Below are positions 1 to 7,523 of a stretch of 64,000 bases of DNA, piece after piece (within the stretch, counting starts at the first letter, position 1; every line of letters begins with the position of its first letter). Below the pieces are notes generated by a model, which saw only the letters and a program-made list of their open reading frames with translations, was not told where the DNA came from and did not search any database. Both the position numbers and the translations under genes were made by a program. This DNA is from Aquimarina sp. Aq107 (GTDB lineage Bacteria; Bacteroidota; Bacteroidia; Flavobacteriales; Flavobacteriaceae): contig NZ_OX030782.1 in the NCBI RefSeq assembly GCF_943733665.1, forward strand, positions 1,886,501 through 1,950,500. Direction: 5' to 3'.

Positions 1-1
1 A

Positions 2-754
2 AAACAGTTGTTTACGACATACCACCTTCATGAAAAAATCTCTCGATATAAACAATCTTTAAATATCGCTTACAGTGATATCATACATAATATGAAGCCT
101 ACGGATAGTATATCTAGATACCTATCTCATAAATATCCTCAATACACTACATACTTTTATTATTTAGATAAGATTGATCAGGCGTATTATGAATTATTGT
201 TTGAGCGGTATCCAAATTCATTACATTATTTAATAGAAGGCAATAATGAATTAGAAAAAGAAGCCGTAAGCAGGTTAATTAATATCCAAACACAGGAGCT
301 AAGTAACCCTTGGTTACATACTAATAAGGTGGTAGAGGAAAAGCTAAGTAATCAAATGAATGCACATTTTAGTGTAGCAAAAGATACTACAAGCATTTAT
401 AAAATTAAGAAGAATGATCAAAAGTTATTGCTGATGGTAAAAACAGCAATGATTTCCCAAAACGATTCTGAGGCTGCAAAAAAAGCATACTTAGATGCAC
501 TAACGGTAGCGGCAGAAAGTATAAAAGATACATTTGTAAAAGACATTTATGTATATGTAGAGGTAGTAGATCCAGAAACACTTTTTACCGATGTATGGAT
601 AAAAACACCAATACAGACAGATCTGGCTGTGGATTACCCTAGCGCGTTATCAAGTATCCTTTCTGGTTTTTATAATGTAGATGCATATAAATATTATATC
701 AAAGGATCCTTTAATATATTAGAAGCTTGGTATCCTAAAGTAGATAAACCTTAA
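2..754 (+). CDS. Hypothetical protein, truncated at the window edge
   Basis: The reading frame is open to the left edge, so the true start probably lies upstream; the first start-like codon inside the window is a TTG at position 8. About 250 residues are visible. I do not recognise the family. The sequence is rich in Tyr, Leu and Lys, has no signal peptide or membrane segment in the visible part, and looks like a soluble mixed alpha/beta protein. The C-terminal half contains a run of hydrophobic strands (around LLLMVKTAM and IYVYVEVVD). It is followed by a cluster of palindromic repeats, so it may be the last gene of its transcript. Function unknown. Confidence 0.6.
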   Translation, partial: KQLFTTYHLHEKISRYKQSLNIAYSDIIHNMKPTDSISRYLSHKYPQYTTYFYYLDKIDQAYYELLFERYPNSLHYLIEGNNELEKEAVSRLINIQTQELSNPWLHTNKVVEEKLSNQMNAHFSVAKDTTSIYKIKKNDQKLLLMVKTAMISQNDSEAAKKAYLDALTVAAESIKDTFVKDIYVYVEVVDPETLFTDVWIKTPIQTDLAVDYPSALSSILSGFYNVDAYKYYIKGSFNILEAWYPKVDKP

Positions 755-776
755 ATATCCTCCATTACATCCGAAC

Positions 777-980
777 CTTGAACATTCCCGAACCCTGAGC
801 GGAGCTGAAGAGTAATTCCCTATAAATCGGGCTTCGAGAGCCTCAGCCCTCGAATACAATCGAACCCTGAGGTAACTCGAAGGGTGAGACTTCGAGAGCC
901 TCAGTCTCCAGTGTTATATTATTCCACAGGGTGAGGCACTCGAACTCTGAGCAGTCACACTGAGCTTGTCGAAATGTGTA
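777..980. repeat. Cluster of short palindromic repeats
   Basis: Several imperfect copies of a motif built from CCCTGAG...TCGAAGGG half-sites lie here in both orientations: around 790-812, 828-856, 860-888, 889-909 and 930-977. The last one resembles CACTGAGCTTGTCGAAATGTG and folds on itself. They are GC-richer than the surroundings. Related units recur inside the 3' end of the neighbouring GIY-YIG gene and at 2981-3080. Dispersed repeats of this type are common in flavobacterial intergenic regions; that statement is from general knowledge, the copies are seen directly. Confidence 0.8.
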
Positions 981-1045
981 TTCATAGGGTAACAATTACT
1001 TCCTTTTTAACACATAATACTATAGATACGGTAACATCATAAAGG

Positions 1046-1402
1046 ATGGCAGGATATATGTACATATTAGAATGTAGTGACGGTAGTTACTATACAGGAA
1101 GTACAAAAGATTTAGATAGGAGATTGCAGCAGCACCAAAATGGAGAAGGAGCTAATCATACAAAAAAACGATTACCTGTTAGGTTATTATACTACGAACA
1201 ATATGATAGGATCGATACGGCATTCTATCGAGAGAAACAAGTACAAGGATGGAGCAGAGCGAAAAAGGAAGCATTAATGAATGGAGATTTGGATACGCTA
1301 CATGATTTAGCTGAATGCACGAACGGAACTCATTTTTCTGTTTTCAAAGTACCAGACTTCGACTCCGCTCAGTCCTCGGATAAGAATACCACTGAACCCT
1401 GA
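1046..1402 (+). CDS. GIY-YIG nuclease family protein (URI/YhbQ-like)
   Basis: A small single-domain GIY-YIG endonuclease homologue. The family core occupies roughly residues 4-85: the GIY-like strand YMYILECSDGSYYTG, the catalytic Arg in LDRRLQQH, and the catalytic Glu in FYREKQVQGWSR. The usual length is about 80-100 residues; here the protein has 118 because the reading frame continues into a palindromic repeat, which encodes the last ~15 residues and even supplies the stop codon. The tail is therefore probably not functional sequence. The gene is preceded by a repeat cluster, ends in another repeat copy and is closed by a very strong terminator. The family is thought to act on DNA, but the substrate of these small proteins is not established. 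Confidence 0.9.
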   Translation: MAGYMYILECSDGSYYTGSTKDLDRRLQQHQNGEGANHTKKRLPVRLLYYEQYDRIDTAFYREKQVQGWSRAKKEALMNGDLDTLHDLAECTNGTHFSVFKVPDFDSAQSSDKNTTEP

Positions 1403-1418
1403 GTGCAGCCGAAGGGTT
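1355..1418. repeat. Inverted pair of palindromic repeat units at the GIY-YIG 3' end
   Basis: CTTCGACTCCGCTCAG (1358 onwards) is followed by CCCTGAGTGCAGCCGAAGGG (1397-1416), which is an imperfect inverted copy. The two arms could fold into a hairpin in the mRNA. The TGA stop of the nuclease gene (1400-1402) lies within the second arm. Same repeat type as 777-980 and 2981-3080. Confidence 0.75.
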
Positions 1419-1423
1419 AGTAC

Positions 1424-1461
1424 AACACCCCCAATAGTTGGACGCAACTATTGGGGGTGTT
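1424..1461 (+). terminator. Rho-independent terminator after the GIY-YIG gene
   Basis: A perfect 17-bp stem (1424-1440 with 1445-1461), loop GACG, leads directly into a T run (TTTTTTGTCTTTTTG). It sits between the plus-strand nuclease gene and the convergent minus-strand gene; the T tract is on the plus-strand side. Confidence 0.9.
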
Positions 1462-1488
1462 TTTTGTCTTTTTGTTTGTTGTAAAATA

Positions 1489-2790
1489 TTATTGATTCAC
1501 ATAATTACCAAATGGGATACCGATGCTAAACCCTAGCGCGTGAGTACTTTCACCACTTAAAGTTTTTTCATGGATTTCTCTCCATTGTAATTCTACACTA
1601 ATAGCAGAATCATCGTTTTTGCCTTTTAGGTAAAATGGAATTCCTATTTTCCAAGTTGATGCTTCATATTCTCCAAATGAATAATCAAAAGAAGCACTTA
1701 ACCCAACAGGGAAATCACGATAAAAGTAAACAAAATCACCTTTAAGATTATGGGTAATGAAAGAATCAAATTCACCAATATACTTGTTTTGTGTACTTAA
1801 TTCTACTGGTGTAGTAGGGGTATTGCTAGGTAAAGAGGTAAATGTTCTTTCTTTAAGAATATTTGCTGCTATAGAGTTGTTCATAAAACCATTATAAAAA
1901 GCGGTAAGTTGCATCGTTCCTATACGCATTGATTTACGATAATAACTGAATGAACCTTCTAATGATAAGGGATAAAAGCTTTTAGTTTCTGAACTAGGAG
2001 ACGATTCTTCTTTAAAAACTTCATATTCTGTGGTACTTATTGGCATATAAACTCTTGCTGACCACCATGTTTTTCTCAAAGTTTTTATATACTTTCCTTT
2101 AGTAATAGTTTCAGCTTCTTCAATTAATGTTTCATTATAAGCATTTTTTACAGCAGCTGTATAAGCATTATTATATTCATCCTCTGTATCGATAGTAGGA
2201 TCAAGGGATTTTTTCTTTTTAATAGCCAAATCTGTTTCTTTCTGAGATTCTTTATATTTATCATATTTATATGCTAATGCTTGATCAAGCAAGTACTGGT
2301 CTCTAAACTTTTTTATTTTTGCTTTATCCGTATACCCAATGTTTCCGCGAAAAAGTTGAGTGAATTTCACAAAAACGCCAATGTCATTTTGTATTTCACT
2401 ATCTACGGAGAGACTAGAGAAATTGTCTTCTATGTCTGCCTGGATTCCCATACTCCATATATACCTTACATAGTCAGTCCCACTAGTCGTTTTACTATTT
2501 GGATTAATAGAATATCCCAACGTTAGTCTATTGTTTTCTTCTTCTAAGGTAGCAAACGCTGCTCGCGTAGATAAATCGGAAGCTTCCGTCAATAGTTTGT
2601 TGATTTCTCTATTAAAAACAATGTTTAATGCCTTATAATGTATGAATTTCTCTTCATTATATGATTTGTCTTGATATAGTTGTTTTACATCCGTTTTAAA
2701 TTTCTCTTTTTCATCCTTATCAGACAATTGAGCATGAAGGTTAGCGATTGTTAATAATAAAAAAGAAAAGAAAGTAATTATTCGGCCCAT
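1489..2790 (-). CDS. Exported protein of unknown function
   Basis: 433 residues. The N-terminus MGRIITFFSFLLLTIANLHAQ is a clear Sec signal peptide with cleavage after AxA. Residues ~22-90 are charged and helical; a Lys/Glu-rich helical stretch lies around residues 170-235. The last ~200 residues alternate polar and hydrophobic residues (for example KGDFVYFYRDFPVGLSASFD and ELQWREIHEK), which suggests antiparallel beta strands, possibly an outer-membrane barrel or a barrel-like periplasmic domain. I do not recognise a named family. The ATG at 2790 is directly before the signal peptide. It is transcribed alone, convergent with the GIY-YIG gene. Confidence 0.7.
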   Translation of the reverse strand: MGRIITFFSFLLLTIANLHAQLSDKDEKEKFKTDVKQLYQDKSYNEEKFIHYKALNIVFNREINKLLTEASDLSTRAAFATLEEENNRLTLGYSINPNSKTTSGTDYVRYIWSMGIQADIEDNFSSLSVDSEIQNDIGVFVKFTQLFRGNIGYTDKAKIKKFRDQYLLDQALAYKYDKYKESQKETDLAIKKKKSLDPTIDTEDEYNNAYTAAVKNAYNETLIEEAETITKGKYIKTLRKTWWSARVYMPISTTEYEVFKEESSPSSETKSFYPLSLEGSFSYYRKSMRIGTMQLTAFYNGFMNNSIAANILKERTFTSLPSNTPTTPVELSTQNKYIGEFDSFITHNLKGDFVYFYRDFPVGLSASFDYSFGEYEASTWKIGIPFYLKGKNDDSAISVELQWREIHEKTLSGESTHALGFSIGIPFGNYVNQ

Positions 2791-2980
2791 TTTATAAAGT
2801 TTTTAGTTCATTCAAAAATAAATGAAATAGACCTGATCTAACATACCCACTAATAGGTATATTTAAAATTCGTTATGCTTAATGTAAAGTGAGTCTTCGA
2901 AGACCTCTAGTTTTATATTACCTAAAACTAAAGTGGGTGAAACTTTCGGACTCTAGTTATTTTCGATCACTTAACACTTT
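2791..2980. other. Gene-free AT-rich stretch before the repeat cluster
   Basis: No gene is seen. The stretch holds a short imperfect inverted region around 2905-2935 (CCTCTAGTTTTATATTACCTAAAACTAAAG, i.e. CTAGTTTTA against TAAAACTA) of unknown meaning. The upstream region of the exported-protein gene (start 2790) lies here, but no convincing TAnnTTTG box was found. Confidence 0.4.
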
Positions 2981-3080
2981 CTAACCCTGAGCGTAGTCGA
3001 AGGTTGATTACTGCCAGGCTCCGGCTCCGCGGCTGCTGAGTTTACCGAAGTACAGCCCTCGGATGTTCGAAGGTTGAAGG
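2981..3080. repeat. GC-rich palindromic repeat cluster
   Basis: It begins with ACCCTGAGCGTAGTCGAAGG, the same repeat type as at 777-980. A markedly GC-rich block follows (GGCTCCGGCTCCGCGGCTGC around 3018-3037), then CCGAAGTACAGCCCTCGGAT. The string CCTCGGAT is shared with the repeat at the GIY-YIG 3' end (1374-1381), so these look like members of one composite element family. Confidence 0.75.
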
Positions 3081-3099
3081 ATCCAATAACAAACAAAAA

Positions 3100-3135
3100 A
3101 AGTCGAAGCTTATAACACACAGTAAGCTTCGACTT
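3100..3135 (-). terminator. Rho-independent terminator of the first cyclase gene
   Basis: A perfect 13-bp stem (AAGTCGAAGCTTA at 3100-3112, TAAGCTTCGACTT at 3123-3135). On the minus strand it is followed by TTTTTTTGTTTG. It lies 30 bp past the stop of the minus-strand cyclase gene. Confidence 0.85.
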
Positions 3136-3164
3136 GCTCGGATTTTCCCCAAAACCTTCGCTAT

Positions 3165-4247
3165 TTATACCCTCGCTATGGTATGAATGTTTACTTCTTC
3201 TTGCTTGCCTTTTAATAATACACTTCCTAAAAATTGACAAGTTAGATTGGCATTAATTTTTAGATCTCGGATTAGTTTTTCAGAGATTAATAATGGTACT
3301 TTATAAGTATTACATTGTCCTTGTATACGGGCAGAAGTATTGATAACATCTCCGTGATAGGCGATCTCTTTTTTTACAATACCCACTTCGGTTACCATGA
3401 GTTTACCACCGTGTAATCCAGCTTTAAACTCAGGTACAACTCCGTACTTTTTTAGATAATATGCTGCTTTTGCATGCTTGCGCTGTTGGAATGCAAAGAA
3501 CAAGTTTACACAATTATTATCTGCTAATCCTCTTTTATAAGGCCAGCTTAGTACTACTTCATCTCCCACGTATTGATAGATTTCGGCATTGTGTTTAGGA
3601 ACCACTTTATTTAGATCATAAAAACAATCTTGTATCAATTGGCTATATTTAAAATGACCTAATTTTTCTGCAATAGTGGTAGAGTCCTTTAGATCAAGAA
3701 ACATAAAGATTCGTTTCTCTTCTTGTGGATTTTTATATTTTCCTAATAGCATTTTTATAAAAACTCCTTTTCCGAATTTTTCATTAGCTATTTTGATAAA
3801 AGAGAAGACAAAAGAGGATAAAACAATATACAGAATAACCGCCCAAAACGATTTATTAAAACAACACCAACCTGTATGTTGACCAGCGTGTGTACCTGTA
3901 AGTGTTGCGAAAATATCTGTAATCACCATAAATACAGTAAGCGTAACTATAAAATGCAATAATGTTCTTAAAATGATATCCTTAGTAAGTGATATTCTAT
4001 TATTTGTATAGGCATCAAAAGTAAAGTCCACCGTAGCGTATAATACACCTATTATGATACCGATATTAATGAGTTTCACAAAATAATAAAGTGTTCCCAG
4101 TGTACCTTCATAGTTTTTGATCACTGCAAGACCTTCTTCTGAATCAATTCCATAATATCTAAATATCGAATATAGTACCATAGCTATTGCCCAAAAAAGT
4201 ACAGACTGCTTCAGAAGCTGCGAGTATTGTTTTAATGTATGATTCAT
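3165..4247 (-). CDS. Membrane-anchored class III adenylate/guanylate cyclase-like protein (copy 1)
   Basis: 360 residues. Four membrane segments occupy about residues 12-160 and a class III nucleotide cyclase domain fills ~180-360. Both metal-binding aspartates are present (FLDLKDST and YVGDEV), as are the transition-state Asn and Arg (VINTSARIQ). The residue that normally is Lys and reads adenine is Gln (IYQYVGDE), and the second specificity position before the conserved Gly is Ala (AYHGD). Nucleotide specificity is therefore not predictable from the motifs. The neighbouring gene upstream is a close paralogue. Predicted role: production of a cyclic nucleotide or a related signal at the inner face of the cytoplasmic membrane; no receiver or sensor domain is visible besides the membrane part. 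Confidence 0.85.
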   Translation of the reverse strand: MNHTLKQYSQLLKQSVLFWAIAMVLYSIFRYYGIDSEEGLAVIKNYEGTLGTLYYFVKLINIGIIIGVLYATVDFTFDAYTNNRISLTKDIILRTLLHFIVTLTVFMVITDIFATLTGTHAGQHTGWCCFNKSFWAVILYIVLSSFVFSFIKIANEKFGKGVFIKMLLGKYKNPQEEKRIFMFLDLKDSTTIAEKLGHFKYSQLIQDCFYDLNKVVPKHNAEIYQYVGDEVVLSWPYKRGLADNNCVNLFFAFQQRKHAKAAYYLKKYGVVPEFKAGLHGGKLMVTEVGIVKKEIAYHGDVINTSARIQGQCNTYKVPLLISEKLIRDLKINANLTCQFLGSVLLKGKQEEVNIHTIARV

Positions 4248-4377
4248 AACTGGTATCGTTTATGTGATTTCTGTTTTCTATACCTAAAACACATACGTAC
4301 GAATTCACCCTACCTTTTTTTAAAATATTAAAATAAAAAAGATATTAAATGTTTTTAGAACACTTGTTGTTAAGTAC

Positions 4378-5472
4378 TTAAGTGGTTTGCAAACTTTTGT
4401 CAATCGTGTGGATATTGACTTCTTTTTGTTTCCCTTTTAATAGAACACTGCCTAAGAATGTAGTAGATAAACCAGAATTAATAGTTAGATCTTTTAATAA
4501 CTCTTCAGAAATAAGAAGCTTCACTTTATGATTATTACATTCTGCCTGGATCCGAGCTGATGTATTAATTACATCCCCATGATAGGCTATTTCTTTTTTG
4601 ATAACTCCTACTTCTGTAACCATGAGTTTACCACCATGCAACCCGGCTTTAAATTCTGGAATTACGCCATACTTTTCTTGATAATAATTGGCTTTGTTTT
4701 GTTTTTTAAGTTGAAAAGCAAAAAATAAGGAGACACAGTTATTATTAGCCAAACCTTTTTTATATGGCCAACTTAGTACCGCTTCGTCTCCAACATATTG
4801 ATAAATTTCTGCATCATATTTGGGAACTACGGTATTAAGATCATAAAAACAGTCTTGTATAAACTGACTGTATTTAAAATGTCCTAACTTTTCTGCGATG
4901 GTCGTAGAATCTTTAAGGTCCAGAAACATAAAAATGCGTTTCTCTTCTTGTGGGTTTTTATATTTACCGAGAAGCATTTTTATGAAAACACCTCTTCCAA
5001 ACTTTTCTGCAGCTATTTTTATAAATGAAAAAACAAAAGAAACCATTACTATATAAAGAATAGTAGCCCAGAAAGATTTGTTTTCTTTCCACCAACCTCT
5101 ATCAGTATCTAAATTAAGATTATAGATTTCAGAAAAGATATCCATAATTATAGTAAAGATGATAACTGTAGTAATAAAGTAAAATAAGGTTCTAACAATT
5201 AGGTTATATACCAGTGATATTTTATTAGAAGTATATTTATCAAAAAGTAAATCAATGGTAGCGTATACGATTCCGATTAACATTCCAATACTAGAAAAAC
5301 CCATTAGTGCACGTATAGTACCAGTATACCCTCGATATTCCTGAATCATATAGATACCTTCTTCTTCATCAATTCCATAATATCTAAATATAGAAAAGAA
5401 CCCCATGGCTAATGACCAAAAGAGTACAGACTGCCACAATAAACGCAGGTATTTTTTAATACTTCTTTTCAT
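4378..5472 (-). CDS. Membrane-anchored class III adenylate/guanylate cyclase-like protein (copy 2)
   Basis: 364 residues from the ATG at 5472, chosen because its N-terminus (MKRSIKKYLRLLWQSVLFW) aligns end to end with the neighbouring paralogue; the frame can be extended to a TTG at 5508, which is less likely. Same layout as copy 1: four membrane segments, then a cyclase domain with FLDLKDST, YVGDEA and VINTSARIQ. The same Gln replaces the adenine-specifying Lys. Long stretches of the linker and catalytic domain are identical to copy 1, while the membrane parts differ more, which suggests duplication followed by divergence of the sensing half. About 130 bp separate the two genes. Confidence 0.85.
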   Translation of the reverse strand: MKRSIKKYLRLLWQSVLFWSLAMGFFSIFRYYGIDEEEGIYMIQEYRGYTGTIRALMGFSSIGMLIGIVYATIDLLFDKYTSNKISLVYNLIVRTLFYFITTVIIFTIIMDIFSEIYNLNLDTDRGWWKENKSFWATILYIVMVSFVFSFIKIAAEKFGRGVFIKMLLGKYKNPQEEKRIFMFLDLKDSTTIAEKLGHFKYSQFIQDCFYDLNTVVPKYDAEIYQYVGDEAVLSWPYKKGLANNNCVSLFFAFQLKKQNKANYYQEKYGVIPEFKAGLHGGKLMVTEVGVIKKEIAYHGDVINTSARIQAECNNHKVKLLISEELLKDLTINSGLSTTFLGSVLLKGKQKEVNIHTIDKSLQTT

Positions 5473-5602
5473 GTACGATACAAATGATATTAGAGAATAC
5501 TCTAACAAAAATAACTAAATCTTATAAGGTGTCCTAAAGCTATAAAAGAGTGGGTAATCAGAATCATTAATTGTGGAAAATAATGTGGTAAAAATACCCA
5601 AC

Positions 5603-5619
5603 TGTGTAAGAAATACACA
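5603..5619. promoter_or_regulatory. Short inverted repeat, possible operator
   Basis: TGTGTA AGAAA TACACA forms a perfect 6-bp inverted repeat in the region between the divergent cyclase and glycosyltransferase genes. Its position about 100 bp before the glycosyltransferase start would suit a regulator site. No other support. Confidence 0.25.
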
Positions 5620-5717
5620 CTTTTGTTTTTTGGCATGTTTCTTAAATCATTGGAATTCAGTAGTGTTTGTAATTGGTATCAATTTTGGTTTTCCAGAGTG
5701 GTAACAAAAAAGACATT

Positions 5718-7163
5718 ATGGAGATATCAAGAACAATAGAAATGACAGAAACACCGATAGTAGGAAACTCATTCGGTAATCGAATGAAGAATATGGTGAT
5801 AAATGGATCTTCTTCATTTGTGTTGCTAATCACTTTTTTATTATTATTTGGTGCTGCATCATTATTTTATTTTTTACAACCTTATTTCGAACAAATTCGT
5901 TTAGAGAGAATGAATACTGTTTGGGGAATTAGTTTAATGATTGCGGGTATTTCATTGCTTTTGATTAAAGTAAGCTTTCTAGTTTATATATTATATCTAT
6001 ATCTACGTTATCAAACGACTGATACATTATCTGATAAAGAATTACCATTATGTACTGTAATTGTTCCTGCATATAATGAAGGAGAATTGGTGTATAAAAC
6101 ACTTCATAGTTTAGCTAAAAGTGATTATCCAATCGAGAAGTTACAGATTATTTCTATTGATGATGGGAGCCAGGATGACACTTGGGATTGGATGAAAAAA
6201 GCAAAAAATGAATTAGGAAATAGAGTTTCTATATACCAGCAACCAGAGAACAGAGGAAAAAGACATGCATTGTACAGAGGGTTCAATTTAGGAATGGGAG
6301 ATGTTTTTATTACAGTTGATAGTGATTCTATTGTAAAAGAGGATACGCTGCGTGTAATGGCTTCGCCTTTTGTTACTAATGAATCTTGCGGGGCAGTAGC
6401 TGGTAATGTAAAAGTATTAAATAGCGACAAAGCGTTAATCCCAAGAATGCTTAATGTAAGCTTTGCATTTAGTTTTGAGTTTATACGTTCTGCGCAGAGT
6501 GCTATAGGATCTGTATTGTGTACTCCAGGAGCTTTATCTGCGTATCGCAGAGAAGCAGTTATGAACTGTAGAGCAGAATGGATTACTCAGACTTTTATGG
6601 GACAAGTCTCTAAAATAGGAGAAGATCGAGCAATGACTAATATGATTCTTAAACAAGGATATAATGTATTGTTTCAGAGAAAAGCATATGTGTATACGAA
6701 CACTCCAGAACGTTATAAGAATTTATATAAAATGTTTATTCGATGGGAGCGTAGTAATATTAGAGAGAATATTGCTATGAGTAAATTTGCCTTTAGTAAT
6801 TTTAGAGAAGGATCAAAAGCTGGTACCAGAGTTTTATTATTAAACCAGTGGTTAAAAATGGTAATGGCGTATCCTGCGACTTTGTTAATGGTGTTTTTTA
6901 TAGCTACGTATCCAGTTTTATTTTTTAGTTCTACACTAGTAAGTATTCTAATATTTTCGAGTATTCAAGCATTCTTTTATGCTAAAAAACATAGTCTATC
7001 AGAATCTTTATGGGCGTATCCATATAGTTTATTCTATGCATTTACTTTGTTCTGGATTACACCATATGCTATAGCAACTGCCGGAAGAGGTGGATGGCTT
7101 ACTCGTGACTTATCTAAGAAAGAATTAGAAAAACAACAACAGATAGTTCCTGCGGCTTCTTAA
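5718..7163 (+). CDS. Family 2 glycosyltransferase, membrane-bound polysaccharide synthase type
   Basis: 481 residues from the ATG at 5718; an in-frame TTG lies 45 bases upstream but the extra residues look non-coding. Two membrane segments come first (about 37-60 and 68-100), then a GT2 catalytic domain opening with VIVPAYNEGE, with the UDP-sugar motif DDGSQDDT, the DxD-like DSDS, and the acceptor-base motif GEDRAMT. The C-terminus has three to four more membrane segments. This arrangement matches NodC/hyaluronan/poly-N-acetylglucosamine synthases, which join sugar transfer to export. The usual QxxRW is changed to MFIRW, with Met in place of Gln. It probably makes an extracellular polysaccharide; the sugar cannot be told. 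It is transcribed alone and ends before a terminator at 7364-7397. Confidence 0.88.
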   Translation: MEISRTIEMTETPIVGNSFGNRMKNMVINGSSSFVLLITFLLLFGAASLFYFLQPYFEQIRLERMNTVWGISLMIAGISLLLIKVSFLVYILYLYLRYQTTDTLSDKELPLCTVIVPAYNEGELVYKTLHSLAKSDYPIEKLQIISIDDGSQDDTWDWMKKAKNELGNRVSIYQQPENRGKRHALYRGFNLGMGDVFITVDSDSIVKEDTLRVMASPFVTNESCGAVAGNVKVLNSDKALIPRMLNVSFAFSFEFIRSAQSAIGSVLCTPGALSAYRREAVMNCRAEWITQTFMGQVSKIGEDRAMTNMILKQGYNVLFQRKAYVYTNTPERYKNLYKMFIRWERSNIRENIAMSKFAFSNFREGSKAGTRVLLLNQWLKMVMAYPATLLMVFFIATYPVLFFSSTLVSILIFSSIQAFFYAKKHSLSESLWAYPYSLFYAFTLFWITPYAIATAGRGGWLTRDLSKKELEKQQQIVPAAS

Positions 7164-7523
7164 CAATATTAATTACCCATTTTATTTCAATTGACCAACC
7201 ATTTTATTTCCATCAAGGGTCTGAGAGTTTTAACCCAAAGAAATTTACAGACCCTGAGGAGATATATTAGGTATAGGATTGAATGGATTATTAGAAAAGT
7301 AACTACATAAACTCAACTACACTTTTTTTGCTTATCAATTTAAACTGTGATAACCAACCTACAAAAAGCTCCTCTTCCCCCATTTAGAGGAGCTTTTGCT
7401 ATTTAAAATATTTATATGTCTTTTTTTCAGGGTTTACAATATCCTTGTTTTCAGGGGTAGTTATTGTATCTATGATGTTTACTTTTACATCAATAAATCA
7501 AAAGAAAAATAAGGTAGTAGAGT
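7164..7523. other. 360-bp gene-free region between the glycosyltransferase and YwqK-repeat genes
   Basis: It holds a 12-bp direct repeat CCATTTTATTTC (about 7178 and 7199), an inverted repeat GGGTCTG/CAGACCC (7217-7223 and 7248-7254) with a 24-nt loop, the terminator at 7364-7397, and a further AT-rich stretch that should carry the promoter of the next gene. I do not see a clear TAnnTTTG box or a small gene. Confidence 0.4.
7364..7397 (+). terminator. Rho-independent terminator
   Basis: A 12-bp perfect stem AAAAGCTCCTCT / AGAGGAGCTTTT with a 10-nt loop. It lies 200 bp after the glycosyltransferase stop and about 125 bp before the next gene. Confidence 0.75.

Noticed and set aside
777-980. 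CRISPR array
   Set aside because: The repeats vary in sequence, orientation and spacing; there are no unique spacers of constant length and no cas genes.
2281-2526. Plus-strand frame inside the exported-protein gene
   Set aside because: It is antisense to a clear coding sequence with signal peptide and has no own start signals.
2971-3240. Minus-strand reading frame of 89 codons across the repeat cluster and the cyclase 3' end
   Set aside because: It overlaps the end of the cyclase gene in another frame, runs through repeats and a terminator, and its composition follows the repeats. Not a gene.
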